The notes: generated by a model from the letters alone, not told the origin. DNA of 64,000 nucleotides from Pseudoneobacillus sp042683745 (GCF_042683745.1 NZ_JBHUJX010000012.1:248001-312000), one strand, 5' to 3'. Positions 46,572-55,376 are shown, counted from the stretch's first letter. Program-made: numbers and translations.

Positions 46572-46781
46572 AACACATCGCTCCTAAAAAGGTAGTTATC
46601 ATCAATATACTTTAGTTACCTAATTAATTAGCATGTCTTCAAAAGTTAAACGACTAGTGATTTCAACAAAAATACTACTTAGCTAGTTAAACTAACCTAC
46701 ACCTCTTGTATAACGTTAAAGAAATGCAAAAATAGCCATTTTGTTGCCCATTTCAAACAACTACCAGCTAGTGAAATAAAT

Positions 46782-47186
46782 TTAAACTACAGGATAACTG
46801 CTTAAAACTGAAAATGAGTGTGCTACTTTTTTCGCAAAATTTAATGGAGGCTCAACAGATTGGATGTGGATGTACATGATTGAAGGCTCGGTATATAACC
46901 AGTGATTATGCAAGGCACTAACAATCAATCCTTGTTGGACAATCGAATACATAAAGCGGGGAATCTCATCTTCTAAAATCGCAATTTCAGCCAAGCATAA
47001 CGCATTCCCGCTTTGATCCAATGCTTCAAAAGAGACCCCTGCTGGAACGACAGACCCGCTCAAGCGTCCTTGAACAATTACATTAAAATTGCGACGTAAT
47101 GATACAGAACAAGAATCTTGGTTTATGGTGCTCTTTCCATAAAGAATTTTAGCAAATTGTTCACAAATAGAATGAAAGTTATTCAT
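46782..47186 (-). CDS. DUF1259 (LppY/LpqO)-family protein
   Basis: 134 residues. Contains the DUF1259 pattern: an N-terminal VSLRRNFNVIVQGRLSGSVV, and the later SALHNHWLYTEPSIMYIHIQ with two conserved-looking histidines. In mycobacteria similar proteins are lipoproteins, but here there is no signal peptide, so it is probably cytoplasmic. AAGGAGG is well placed before the ATG. Function unknown. Confidence 0.8.
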   Translation of the reverse strand: MNNFHSICEQFAKILYGKSTINQDSCSVSLRRNFNVIVQGRLSGSVVPAGVSFEALDQSGNALCLAEIAILEDEIPRFMYSIVQQGLIVSALHNHWLYTEPSIMYIHIQSVEPPLNFAKKVAHSFSVLSSYPVV

Positions 47187-47401
47187 ATAATTGAGCCTCC
47201 TTTTAATTCCCTAGTATATATTTAATGGAGGCATGGAATATGAAGAAATTCATGTATTTACGCTAAGTTCTATTCATATACCTGAACGGGTATTAAAAAA
47301 GATAAAAAAATAAAGTAAAGTATTAGGTTAGTTTTGATTCATCATAGCTATATTTACCGGTTCTACTATTTTCTTAATTCCATTAAATCAATTAGATAAG
47401 T

Positions 47402-48007
47402 TTATTCCAGTTTTTGGCCGACAAATTGAATAACATGTGCTAAGCCAGTATGCAATTCCCCCTCATGTCGTATAGCTTCACCCATGAAGAAATGAACAAT
47501 TCGCCAATCCGAAAAGGTTTGTAGGAACTCTTCCGGAGAATAGAGAAAACTGATTTCCTTGGGTCCACCGCTTTTATAGGGAAGTTGATGGATCGAATAT
47601 ACTTCGGATACAAAATAGCCGCCAGGTTTTACTGCTCTTTTTACTCCTTCAAGTGTTTTATTACGTGTTTCCTTTGGAAAGTGTCCAAAAACACAAACAA
47701 TTTCATCCCATTTCTCTGTTTCCCAGACAGCTTCGTTTAAATCGACAAGCATTGTTTGAACATTTACCCCTTTGATCTCGGCTAGCTTCTTCGTTTTTTG
47801 AAGCCCTGATTCGGCAAAATCCCAAGCAGTCACCCTCATTCCTTGCTCGGCTAAAAAAACGGCATTTCTGCCTTCCCCTTCGGCAATTGCCAAAGCATCT
47901 CCTGATAATCCAAGTTTTTTCTGCATTTCGGATATAAATACATTGGGATCTGTACCATAAAGATAATTCTCAGTTTGAAAGCGATTATTCCATTCGTTAT
48001 TCATCAT
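47402..48007 (-). CDS. Class I SAM-dependent methyltransferase
   Basis: 201 residues. Motif I is ALAIAEGEGRNAVFLAEQG (the E/D-x-G-x-G loop binding SAM), motif II region VTAWDFAESGL, motif III LVDLNEAVW, motif post-III VKPGGYFVSEVYS. It resembles the TehB/UbiE-like methyltransferase group (thiopurine or tellurite methyltransferase-like). The upstream HesB-type gene ends 56 bp before it on the same strand with no terminator between, so they are likely co-transcribed. Substrate unknown. Confidence 0.88.
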   Translation of the reverse strand: MMNNEWNNRFQTENYLYGTDPNVFISEMQKKLGLSGDALAIAEGEGRNAVFLAEQGMRVTAWDFAESGLQKTKKLAEIKGVNVQTMLVDLNEAVWETEKWDEIVCVFGHFPKETRNKTLEGVKRAVKPGGYFVSEVYSIHQLPYKSGGPKEISFLYSPEEFLQTFSDWRIVHFFMGEAIRHEGELHTGLAHVIQFVGQKLE

Positions 48008-48063
48008 ATACTCCCTTTAGTCATAATCGAAGAGGTGAAAAAGGGCTAACATAGCCCCTTTTC

Positions 48064-48351
48064 TTAAACTCGAAGCACGGTAAACTGTCCGCCTCCGAAT
48101 ATTGTCTTTACATAGTCTATCTTTACATGATTAAAATAAACCTGATCTCTTTCATTAACTAAAAAGCCAATTCCATCCTGTTCAGTCATTTCATCATTTT
48201 CTAAAGCTGACTCTTCCAGAGTCAGTCGGAGCTGAGGGCCCCCTCAGCCAATGCCCATTGAAAAGCGGATTAGCGGTTTTTTACCCTCATCGAAAACATC
48301 TTGAACTTCACTTTTAATGGCTGAAATTGCAGCATGTGTTACTTTGATCAT
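48064..48351 (-). CDS. HesB-like protein, probable selenoprotein (TGA = Sec at codon 36)
   Basis: From the ATG at 48351 (GGAGGT six bases upstream) the frame reads 95 codons with a single internal TGA at 48244-48246. The protein is of the HesB/IscA-related type: ISAIKSEVQDVF, RFSMGIG-U-GGPQLRLTLE, DGIGFLVNERDQVYFNHVK, ending FGGGQFTVLRV. In the family the residue in the position of U is a conserved cysteine (GxGCGGP), and a HesB-like branch is known to carry Sec there. A perfect hairpin lies 26 nt after the TGA (see the regulatory entry). No other lesion is present. Sec insertion needs SelA/B/C/D encoded elsewhere. If absent, this is a nonsense pseudogene. Probable role: Fe-S cluster or redox chemistry. 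Confidence 0.8.
48207..48225 (-). promoter_or_regulatory. Candidate bacterial SECIS hairpin
   Basis: On the coding strand: stem CTGACTCT, loop GGA, stem AGAGTCAG; eight perfect pairs. The loop starts 27 nt after the last base of the TGA (26 nt between) and opens with G. The bacterial SECIS model I recall asks for a G in the first two loop positions, a 3-14 nt loop, a stem of 4-16 bp and a spacing of roughly 16-37 nt; all are met. The TGA also lies within a short palindrome, TGAGGG / CCCTCA (48233-48246). Confidence 0.75.
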
Positions 48352-48507
48352 TTTAGTACCTCCATTCTTATTTTTAGCATCTGCATCTATAGAATGATTA
48401 TAATGCCCCTATGGGTATATGTTAAAGTATATGATCTAGCTTGTCAAAGCTTTTGCTTTGACAGTTTTACCTATAACCAATTGACCGTTAATAATACATG
48501 AATTTTA

Positions 48508-48948
48508 CTATATTGCCGTCAACGGATTACTTTTTTTAATTTCTTGTATGGAAAGGTTCAAACTATAATTCCCATGATTGAGAAGTTCATTAAGTAAAAG
48601 ATTCAATTGTTCTTGGGATTTAACCTTTATTTTTAAATGGTAACAACCTACTCCCGATACTCGGTGAGCTTCAACTACCTCATTTCGATCATTAATATAA
48701 CGTATGAACGAATCATGGTTTGCTGTTTTCATATAAATTATGACGAAAGCTGTAAAGGTTAGCCCCAATTTCATTTCATCTACTAGTAGAGTGTAGGCTT
48801 TAATTACCCCACTTTCCTCAAGTTTTTTAACACGATTTCCGACTGCTTGTCCTGTCATATGAATTTGTTCACCTAAGTCTTTCCATTGTATACGTGAATT
48901 TTCTGATAGTAACTGAAGGATTTGAAAATCAATATTATCAAGTTCCAT
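48508..48948 (-). CDS. Lrp/AsnC-family transcriptional regulator
   Basis: 146 residues: N-terminal winged HTH (NIDFQILQLLSENSRIQWKD, LGEQIHMTGQAVGNRVKKLE) and C-terminal RAM ligand domain (VIKAYTLLVDEMKLG... GCYHLKIKVKSQEQLN). It acts as an oligomeric regulator responding to amino acids. It is divergent from the isochorismatase-like gene with 120 bp between, so it may regulate that gene and itself. AGGAATTAATT precedes the ATG. Confidence 0.9.
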   Translation of the reverse strand: MELDNIDFQILQLLSENSRIQWKDLGEQIHMTGQAVGNRVKKLEESGVIKAYTLLVDEMKLGLTFTAFVIIYMKTANHDSFIRYINDRNEVVEAHRVSGVGCYHLKIKVKSQEQLNLLLNELLNHGNYSLNLSIQEIKKSNPLTAI

Positions 48949-49069
48949 AATTAATTCCTTTCACCATGAAATGCTTTGAACTAAAAGTGTTTCATCAAAG
49001 TATCGATAGAAGTCATTATATTTAATATCATCATACTTGTAATAAAAATTTTTTAATGAGGTGGATAAA

Positions 49070-49621
49070 ATGAGAACAGCTTTAATCATTGTCGATATAC
49101 AAAACGATTATTTTCCAAATGGAAAGTTCGAGTTAAGCAATCCTGATAAAGCAGCCGCTAATGCCGCTAAAGTTCTTGATTGGTTCAGACAAAATAACAA
49201 AGATAATATTTTTCATGTTCAGCATATTGCAAGTAGCCCAGAAATAGGGTTCTTTCTTCCAAATACAGTTGGAGCTGAACTACATGAAACGGTTCTACCA
49301 TTAGAACACGAAAACATTATCGTTAAAAATTTCCCTAACAGTTTTTTGAAGACTGAATTAGAAAGCAAACTAAGAGAGAAAAGTGTAACCAAGGTTGTGG
49401 TTGTAGGTATGATGACGCATATGTGTATTGATGCAACAGTAAGGGCTGCAGTTGATCTTGGCTTTGAAACTACACTTATTGAAGATGCATGTGCGACAAG
49501 GGACTTATCTTATCAAGAAAGAACAGTCCCAGCTGAACAAGTTCATTATGCGTTTGTTAGTGCTCTTAATGGCATGTATGCCAATGTCATTTCGACCGAG
49601 GATTTCTTAAAACAGAACTAA
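49070..49621 (+). CDS. Isochorismatase-family cysteine hydrolase
   Basis: 183 residues from the ATG at 49070 (GAGGTGGATAAA upstream; the GTG at 49061 is inside the SD). The catalytic triad is visible: Asp9 in IIVDIQNDYF, Lys86 in IIVKNFPNSF, and Cys119 in MMTHMCIDATVRAA. The fold is that of nicotinamidases, isochorismatases and carbamoylases. Substrate unknown. The divergent Lrp regulator suggests control by an amino acid or related metabolite. Confidence 0.9.
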   Translation: MRTALIIVDIQNDYFPNGKFELSNPDKAAANAAKVLDWFRQNNKDNIFHVQHIASSPEIGFFLPNTVGAELHETVLPLEHENIIVKNFPNSFLKTELESKLREKSVTKVVVVGMMTHMCIDATVRAAVDLGFETTLIEDACATRDLSYQERTVPAEQVHYAFVSALNGMYANVISTEDFLKQN

Positions 49622-49651
49622 CATAAACTTGAATAGTAAAAATTAAATATC

Positions 49652-49687
49652 AATGGGAGTTGTTCATAAAATAGCTCCCATTTTTAC
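49652..49687 (+). terminator. Terminator after the isochorismatase-like gene
   Basis: 8-bp stem AATGGGAG / CTCCCATT, then TTT. Confidence 0.85.
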
Positions 49688-49744
49688 AGATGATAAACTG
49701 ATTTTAATCTTTATACGTTATATCTTCTGTTCTTGAAAACTATT

Positions 49745-49950
49745 TGTCAAACATTAATAGATTATTAATTCCATTAACAAGCGCATGAAACGCAATCTCG
49801 TCCAGATCCTCAATAATAATTGAGCTCCCTTTTGTTTATTTGTTAATCATTTCCTCAACATAATATTGTATTTGGGAACCCCAGATAGTTATGTATGTCA
49901 TTTTATCAAAAAATACCCTTAATCCAATAAAAATCATTAAAACATCACCT
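49745..49950 (-). pseudogene. Relic, possibly of a CPBP-type membrane protease
   Basis: Two frames on the minus strand read like protein: MIFIGLRVFFDKMTYITIWG, stop after EEMINK, and then IEDLDEIAFHALVNGINNLL, stop after MFDK. The FHALVNGINN stretch resembles the last CPBP motif. No intact start or core. Confidence 0.3.
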
Positions 49951-50065
49951 ATTTTCTTTATTATGCTGAATGTTTTATGATAAATTTTTGTTTTACTGAT
50001 GAAAGAGTGTAATTATGTAGAAATCAAAAAATAAGGTAGTTGACAGCCAAGCACACCCTCCCCAC

Positions 50066-50094
50066 CCAGACATAATCTAATAATAAATGTCTGG
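50066..50094 (+). promoter_or_regulatory. Hairpin overlapping the SD of the gate-transporter gene
   Basis: 8-bp inverted repeat CCAGACAT / ATGTCTGG with a 13-nt loop. The right arm merges with the SD (CTGGAGGT), so the hairpin would hide the ribosome binding site, or the palindrome could be an operator. Regulatory role is inferred. Confidence 0.5.
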
Positions 50095-50105
50095 AGGTTA
50101 TCAAG

Positions 50106-51188
50106 ATGAAAAAGGAGCAAGCTTCTACGTCCTCAAGATCATCTTGGCGCATTTGGGAAATCATCGGGATTCTATTAGTCTTTGGTTCTTTAATTCTCCT
50201 TTTATTTGCCCCTAATTCCTTATCCAGGTTGTTTGATACCATTATTAAAGAAGTTAAACCGATTGTGGTGGATATCTTTTTAACGAGTGAAGTGGGGATT
50301 GCCATTATTGTTAGTGTGATTGTAGGACGGCTATTGGAACGGCTAGGATTTACGGATGGGTTGATTCGACTGTTTGTACCGATTATGAAGTTGTTTAGAA
50401 TTAATCCTTCGGTGATCATTCCGAGTGTCTATAATATTCTAGGGGATATAAATGCCGCTGGAAAAATTGCGGGACCGATTCTAGTGAAAGCCAATGCTAC
50501 GAAAGCGGAACAGAAAATTGCTATCGCTACGATGATTCAGTCCCCCCAATCATTTGCGACATTTGTCCTTGGACTCATTGCTTTATCTGCCTTTCACATC
50601 AATGCCTTCCCGCTTGTGATAATCGCCATTTTTCTTCCGATCATTGTCGTTCCATTCCTTCTTTCCCGAACCATCTATCGTGACACAAAGAAAGTTGAGC
50701 TTGAAGAATTACCGCGGTTTACTCCGACTACTTCATTTATGCAGACCATTTTTTCATCGGCAAAAGAAGGAGCTGAGCTTCTCTTTTTAATCATCATACC
50801 CGCTGTAGCTGCCGTTTTCTTTTTCATCGGGGCTTTAAAATTTGTGGGGGTGTGGAGCTTTATTGAATCCAACTTATCATCAGTGCTTACGTTCTTAAGT
50901 ATTGAACCTGGAACGGGGATTGTTTCTATACTTGCTGCCCCTACCTTAGCCGTTGCTCAGCTGACTGAACTCGCCAACTCCATTGATCCTCGCTTAATCG
51001 TTGGATCGTTCGTACTAGCTAATTCCGGCTTACCACTGTCAGTTATTTTCGGGCAAGTGCCTGTGACTTGGGCCGAATCCTCAAGCCTGAATGAACGTGA
51101 AGCATTGGTGGCAGCAGTGATTGGGATGGTGATTCGAATAATTACGGCTTGTGCTCTAGGCTATTGGTTAACTCCATTTTTAGTGTGA
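50106..51188 (+). CDS. Nucleoside-recognition (Gate) domain membrane protein
   Basis: 360 residues with about eight or nine TM segments in two Gate-type repeats (VGRLLERLGFTDGLIRLFVP; IPSVYNILGDINAAGKIAGP; QSPQSFATFVLGLIAL). Related proteins include sporulation proteins SpmA/SpmB and putative permeases. The start is followed by a basic-Ser N-terminus. Six bases separate it from a metal-dependent amidohydrolase, so the two form an operon, probably for uptake and hydrolysis of one compound. The region is richer in G+C than average. Confidence 0.85.
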   Translation: MKKEQASTSSRSSWRIWEIIGILLVFGSLILLLFAPNSLSRLFDTIIKEVKPIVVDIFLTSEVGIAIIVSVIVGRLLERLGFTDGLIRLFVPIMKLFRINPSVIIPSVYNILGDINAAGKIAGPILVKANATKAEQKIAIATMIQSPQSFATFVLGLIALSAFHINAFPLVIIAIFLPIIVVPFLLSRTIYRDTKKVELEELPRFTPTTSFMQTIFSSAKEGAELLFLIIIPAVAAVFFFIGALKFVGVWSFIESNLSSVLTFLSIEPGTGIVSILAAPTLAVAQLTELANSIDPRLIVGSFVLANSGLPLSVIFGQVPVTWAESSSLNEREALVAAVIGMVIRIITACALGYWLTPFLV

Positions 51189-51194
51189 TCTATC

Positions 51195-52409
51195 ATGAAA
51201 TATATCATTCGAGGAAAAAAACTAGTCACAGTGAGTCAGTTGGGATCCATCGAAAATGGAGCAATGTTAATTGAGAATGAAAAAATAGCTGCGGTTGGGA
51301 CTTTGGAAATGTTACAAAAGCAATATCCGGCTGTCGAGGTATTCGATTACTCCGAATTTGTCATCACACCATCGTTGGTCGATTGCCACACCCATTTACT
51401 TGAATTTGCACCGACCTCCCTTTATCCTGTAACATCCCAAACCCACTTCCTAGCTGGGAAAGCAATCCTTTTTCAAGCCCTAACCTCTGGGATCACGGCA
51501 TTGGGCGAGCAAATCTGCGGTCACCCGCTATGTGATTTTTCCATCGAAGACTATCGAGAATCCGTTGCCGATTTTCCAATGGATATATCCTTTGCGACAA
51601 CGAGTATTTCCATTGGTTTTGAGAAGTTAGCCCATTTTACCTCGATTACCCAGTCGCAAGCGCTTGCACAAAACGATTTAAAGGAAGTCTACTTAATTGA
51701 AAAAATGGCCCTGCACAGCGATTACCCTGGGGAAAATATTTTTATCAATGCGACACCAGCCAATTTTACAAAAGAAACCGTGCCTCGAGCTGGAGAAATC
51801 ATCTTTACGCTTGAGGAATTAAAGAAGATTGTTCACATTTTTCATCAACAAGGCAAGGAAATTGGCTGCCATGTTGCTGGTGAGGAAGGAATTGAATTCG
51901 CGCTGGTCGCTGGATTTAATGTATTGCACCATGCCCACGGTATCACGGATATTCAGATCGAAAAAGCGGCGGAAAAGGGAGTAAAGATTGTGGCCACTCC
52001 GATGGGTGGTACTCACTTAAGACCAAACTCACCTGAAGAAATCGTTCGGCTCGTTAAGAAAAACATTCCCGTTTCGATCTCAACCGATTCGTATTTGCCG
52101 CCCTACCCTAATGTTCCCTGGTTACCATTTCGTAACCAATCATTAAAGGGTCCTGATGTTCTCATGCAAATTGCCCAGCCTGCTATGGAACTATTAAAAA
52201 GTGAAATAGACGAAAATGACATTCTCGCTTTACTGACTGCCAACCCAGCCCAAATTTTAGGGAAAGAGCATCAGTTTGGGAGACTTCTTCCAGGACTTGA
52301 GGCTAATTTTATCGTAACCGAAGGGATTCCAGGACTGGAGATAACTGAAGTGGAAAGGATAAATAAAGTGTTTTATAGAGGGGTAAAAGTGATTGATCGA
52401 TTAGTTTAG
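51195..52409 (+). CDS. Amidohydrolase-superfamily enzyme
   Basis: 404 residues. Metal site: HTH at residues 65-67 (VDCHTHLLEFA), then His in GCHVAGEEGIE (about 221) and HHAHGI (about 244), and Asp in STDSYLPPYPN (about 304). This is the HxH...H...H...D set of the imidazolonepropionase/adenine-deaminase-like branch. Flanking beta-sandwich ends (IENGAMLIENEKIAAVGTL; FGRLLPGLEANFIV) are typical. It hydrolyses cyclic amides or amines, substrate unknown, presumably delivered by the upstream gate protein. The ATG lies 6 bases after its stop. Confidence 0.88.
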   Translation: MKYIIRGKKLVTVSQLGSIENGAMLIENEKIAAVGTLEMLQKQYPAVEVFDYSEFVITPSLVDCHTHLLEFAPTSLYPVTSQTHFLAGKAILFQALTSGITALGEQICGHPLCDFSIEDYRESVADFPMDISFATTSISIGFEKLAHFTSITQSQALAQNDLKEVYLIEKMALHSDYPGENIFINATPANFTKETVPRAGEIIFTLEELKKIVHIFHQQGKEIGCHVAGEEGIEFALVAGFNVLHHAHGITDIQIEKAAEKGVKIVATPMGGTHLRPNSPEEIVRLVKKNIPVSISTDSYLPPYPNVPWLPFRNQSLKGPDVLMQIAQPAMELLKSEIDENDILALLTANPAQILGKEHQFGRLLPGLEANFIVTEGIPGLEITEVERINKVFYRGVKVIDRLV

Positions 52410-52416
52410 GTACTTA

Positions 52417-52457
52417 AACCACCCTTTCCGTCAAAAAGTTTGAAGGAAAGGGTGGTT
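52417..52457. terminator. Hairpin at the end of the amidohydrolase operon
   Basis: 13-bp stem AACCACCCTTTCC / GGAAAGGGTGGTT with a 15-nt loop. A clear T run is lacking on the plus strand, so termination strength is uncertain. Confidence 0.65.
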
Positions 52458-52683
52458 CTCAGTTATTATGAGGACTTTTCAGTGCCCTCAGTTTGTTGTA
52501 CTCGAATAACGGAATGTAATCTTCAAGAAGATGGTATTTATTTCGATAACCGGAAGAAGCATAGGAACAGTCAGAGATCAGTGAAAAGTAGAGGTTTTTT
52601 CCAACTCAGATCTTTTTCTTCAAAATTTTTATCTGTCTTCAAATAAAATTTTTATAAAATTCTTACCCGTATACATACAAAAT

Positions 52684-53673
52684 CTAATTAATAGGAATTG
52701 GGCTGCTTAAATTTTCGTGGTCAGAATTTTGTGCGACTAAAAAAAACTTACCGCCTTTAATGTTTAATCCGTTAAACCGTATGATTGATGCATCACCCCG
52801 TTCATTTGATGTAAAAGCTTCCATAGGATATTCTTTTGGTTTATCCTCTTCAGTTTGGATATGAAAATAAATATCCTCACTTGTGCTTTGTGATAAATCG
52901 TAGTAGATGGCTGTTGAAATAGGAGTTGTAACTACTTTATTAATTGTAACGATTTCTCCGTTGTTTAAAGTAATGGTTTTATTCAATTCAAATACTTTTT
53001 TCTCAGCTAGCAAATTAACCTGAGTTACTGTTTCATCAAAAGACCAAGGCTGTTCAATTATTTGTTCATCTTCTAAATGATACCTTATGGTACCATAGCT
53101 AATGTCAATATCTACTTCTTTTGTATTAATCTCTTCACTTAAAACAACATCACTGTATATTGTATACATGGATTCATTTAATTTGATAGCTTCCCCGCCT
53201 GTTGTTACCGTATATTCTTTTCCATTCACTTTTACAGTCGGTTTAATAAAAGTTTGATAATCAAACTTTACTCCCTCTACTGGCTCAAATGTTGCACTAA
53301 ATAAGATTTTTTTGTGATCAATCATCACTTCATTTAATGTAAATTTTCCAAGTGAGTTTTCTTTCGTTTCTCCAATGGCCGTCTTATAAGATGCATAGTC
53401 GGGAGTATCAATTTGATTGATATATTTTTCAATAGGTTCACTAACAAACAGCATATTGGCAATTGTTCCTTTATCAATGGTTAATGCTAAACTAAGCGTG
53501 CAAGTTGCAACCACTGCAGCACCTACGCCCAACCATTTTTTCTTTTGTTTTTTAGGTTGGATTTTGTTTCGTACTTTCTTTAAAATCCGTTTTTGTTCAT
53601 ACTCTGATAGAGGAAGATCATTAAATTCGCTTAAATCTAACTTTACATCATTCAAATCGTTAAAAATGGACAT
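52684..53673 (-). CDS. DUF4179-type anti-sigma factor (pair 2)
   Basis: 329 residues: a cytoplasmic N-terminus (LSEYEQKRILKKVRNKIQ), one TM segment (WLGVGAAVVATCTLSLALT, about 48-66) and an extracytoplasmic beta-rich domain (DUF4179 followed by a DUF5643-like region). Its start lies 6 bases after the stop of the ECF sigma gene, so it is in the same operon. The outer domain probably senses envelope stress, releasing the sigma factor. No protease or lipid-binding motif is visible. Confidence 0.85.
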   Translation of the reverse strand: MSIFNDLNDVKLDLSEFNDLPLSEYEQKRILKKVRNKIQPKKQKKKWLGVGAAVVATCTLSLALTIDKGTIANMLFVSEPIEKYINQIDTPDYASYKTAIGETKENSLGKFTLNEVMIDHKKILFSATFEPVEGVKFDYQTFIKPTVKVNGKEYTVTTGGEAIKLNESMYTIYSDVVLSEEINTKEVDIDISYGTIRYHLEDEQIIEQPWSFDETVTQVNLLAEKKVFELNKTITLNNGEIVTINKVVTTPISTAIYYDLSQSTSEDIYFHIQTEEDKPKEYPMEAFTSNERGDASIIRFNGLNIKGGKFFLVAQNSDHENLSSPIPIN

Positions 53674-53679
53674 CTCTCA

Positions 53680-54210
53680 TTACACCTCGTTTTTCAATAG
53701 AATTGTTTTTAATTTCTTTCTAACCCTTGAGAGCTTATTATGCACCCAGGATTCCTTAGCTTGAAAATCATTGGCAATTTCTTTAGAGGTAACACCCTCA
53801 ACATAATATTTTTTGAAAATTGTCCTTTCGGTATCAGTAAGTTCTTTAAACAAACTTGATAGTTCAAGACTCTCTGAACTTAATGGACTCAAAATTCTAT
53901 CGTCCAATTCCTTATTACTGATATGTTGCTTTAATTTAATGGACTTACGCACATAATCAATGGCACGATATTTGGCAATCGCAACAATCCATTGCTTAAA
54001 TTCATTTTTTGAAGAATCAAATGAATCAATATGGAACCAGATAGAAACTAATACATCTGAAAAGCATTCTTCGATATCTTGTTGATTTCCGTTCAGATAT
54101 CTTCGAATAACAGCATGGATTAGACCACCGTGTGTCTTCATAAGATAGGATATTGTTTTTTCATTTTTCAACTTTATTTGTTGTACAACGTTATCGTTAG
54201 TAACCCTCAA
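53680..54210 (-). CDS. ECF-type RNA polymerase sigma factor (pair 2)
   Basis: 176 residues; TTG start with AAGGAG seven bases upstream. Region 2: QQDIEECFSDVLVSIWFHID, KQWIVAIAKYRAIDYVRKS. Region 4: LTDTERTIFKKYYVEGVTSK, EIANDFQAKESWVHNKLSRV. The upstream gap holds a repeat copy and no gene. This sigma/DUF4179 pairing is common in Bacillus. Confidence 0.92.
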   Translation of the reverse strand: MRVTNDNVVQQIKLKNEKTISYLMKTHGGLIHAVIRRYLNGNQQDIEECFSDVLVSIWFHIDSFDSSKNEFKQWIVAIAKYRAIDYVRKSIKLKQHISNKELDDRILSPLSSESLELSSLFKELTDTERTIFKKYYVEGVTSKEIANDFQAKESWVHNKLSRVRKKLKTILLKNEV

Positions 54211-54617
54211 TTTAACCTCTCCTTCATTAGTTATTCGGTACCTGCCTATTAATACGTCAGATATTATTCAAACCTATCTAAATCTAAAAAAATTTTTAAA
54301 AAAAGTATGGCAACGGAAACTTGAAATCAGAAGATGCAGGTATACAAAAGTTACTTCATCCTTAACCACATCTACGAAAATGTTTACAAGTACAAATAGG
54401 ATCGTCATTTTGACGATCCATTGTACTAAATCTCATATTTTGGTTATCTAGGGTTGATAAAAATAAGGATTTCAGAATCTAGTCTGAATAATTCTGCTAC
54501 TAGAAAACGATTTAATAGTTAATAAGTTTAAGTCATTAATCGTTAACGATAACGACATCTAGAAATTTACATTCCGTTTACCACATAGCATTCATGTAAA
54601 TGTCCCAGTTATTCTTC
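54211..54617. other. Intergenic with one repeat hairpin
   Basis: No gene seen. Holds the GGATCGTCA hairpin listed separately. Confidence 0.5.
54397..54433. repeat. Intergenic hairpin repeat copy (GATCGTCA type, short)
   Basis: Perfect 9-bp stem GGATCGTCA / TGACGATCC, then ATTGTACTAAATC. Related to the copies at 11961 and 14610. Confidence 0.7.
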
Positions 54618-55220
54618 CTACTTCTTTGCTTCAATACACCAGTGTGCACCTTTATTATGTATTTTGATTTCTCTAAAATGATTCATTTTTAATCTATCTT
54701 CTAACTCCTGGTTATCCACTAAATTAAAGTTTTGTGTGCGTTTCATCTTTTTCAAATGGGATTTATCCGTGAAGGAAATAAATAGCGTCCCATTTGGTTT
54801 TAACAACCGAAAGATTTCTCTCAACCCCTTGTCTAAATCATTCCAAAAATATATCGTATGAACAGTATAAATCTTGTCAAAAATATCATTGTCAAAAGGT
54901 AAATCCTCTATATCAGACTGTTTTACATCCATTTGGCCCGTTTCAATAAAATTTTGGTTTAATTTTCTTGCTGCCCTAACCATTTCTTTAGAAATATCGA
55001 CTCCGTAATTTTTTCCATTAGTTTTATGATGTGCAACTCTATTTAAAGTGGAGCCATTACCAATTCCAATCTCCAAAATACTTTCATTTCCCCTAATATC
55101 TAACAAATTAAATGTCCAATTATTTATTTCATAGTTTCCCTTTTCCATATACTTTCCAATCCATGTTGAAAGAAAACCATTAGGCTTTTTCAACTGATTT
55201 CCTAGCCAAATTTGAAACAT
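54618..55220 (-). CDS. Class I SAM-dependent methyltransferase
   Basis: 200 residues. Motif I ESILEIGIGNGSTLNRVAHH, motif II YGVDISKEMVRAARKL, DVKQSDIEDLPFDNDIFDKI, then RLLKPNGTLFISFTDKS. UbiE/MenG-like small-molecule methyltransferase; substrate unknown. AAGAGG lies 4-5 bases before the ATG. A perfect palindrome lies about 160 bp upstream and may be its operator. It stands alone. Confidence 0.87.
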   Translation of the reverse strand: MFQIWLGNQLKKPNGFLSTWIGKYMEKGNYEINNWTFNLLDIRGNESILEIGIGNGSTLNRVAHHKTNGKNYGVDISKEMVRAARKLNQNFIETGQMDVKQSDIEDLPFDNDIFDKIYTVHTIYFWNDLDKGLREIFRLLKPNGTLFISFTDKSHLKKMKRTQNFNLVDNQELEDRLKMNHFREIKIHNKGAHWCIEAKK

Positions 55221-55376
55221 AATACCTCTTAATTTTTGTACATTTTTTCATAATCAATAGTTGTACTCACTTCTAAAATTAATATAAACGCTTGACCATC
55301 ATCGGAAGTCTAAGAGCAACTAATATATCGTCTAATAGATTATGGATCCTCTAGCAACCGTTAATATAAATTCACT

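Noticed and set aside
49622..50105. Purine riboswitch upstream of the Gate-domain permease
   Set aside because: No three-way-junction core motifs are visible; only the SD-overlapping palindrome is clear.
52440..52646. 68-codon plus-strand frame after the amidohydrolase
   Set aside because: Starts inside a hairpin arm, has no SD and no recognisable domain.
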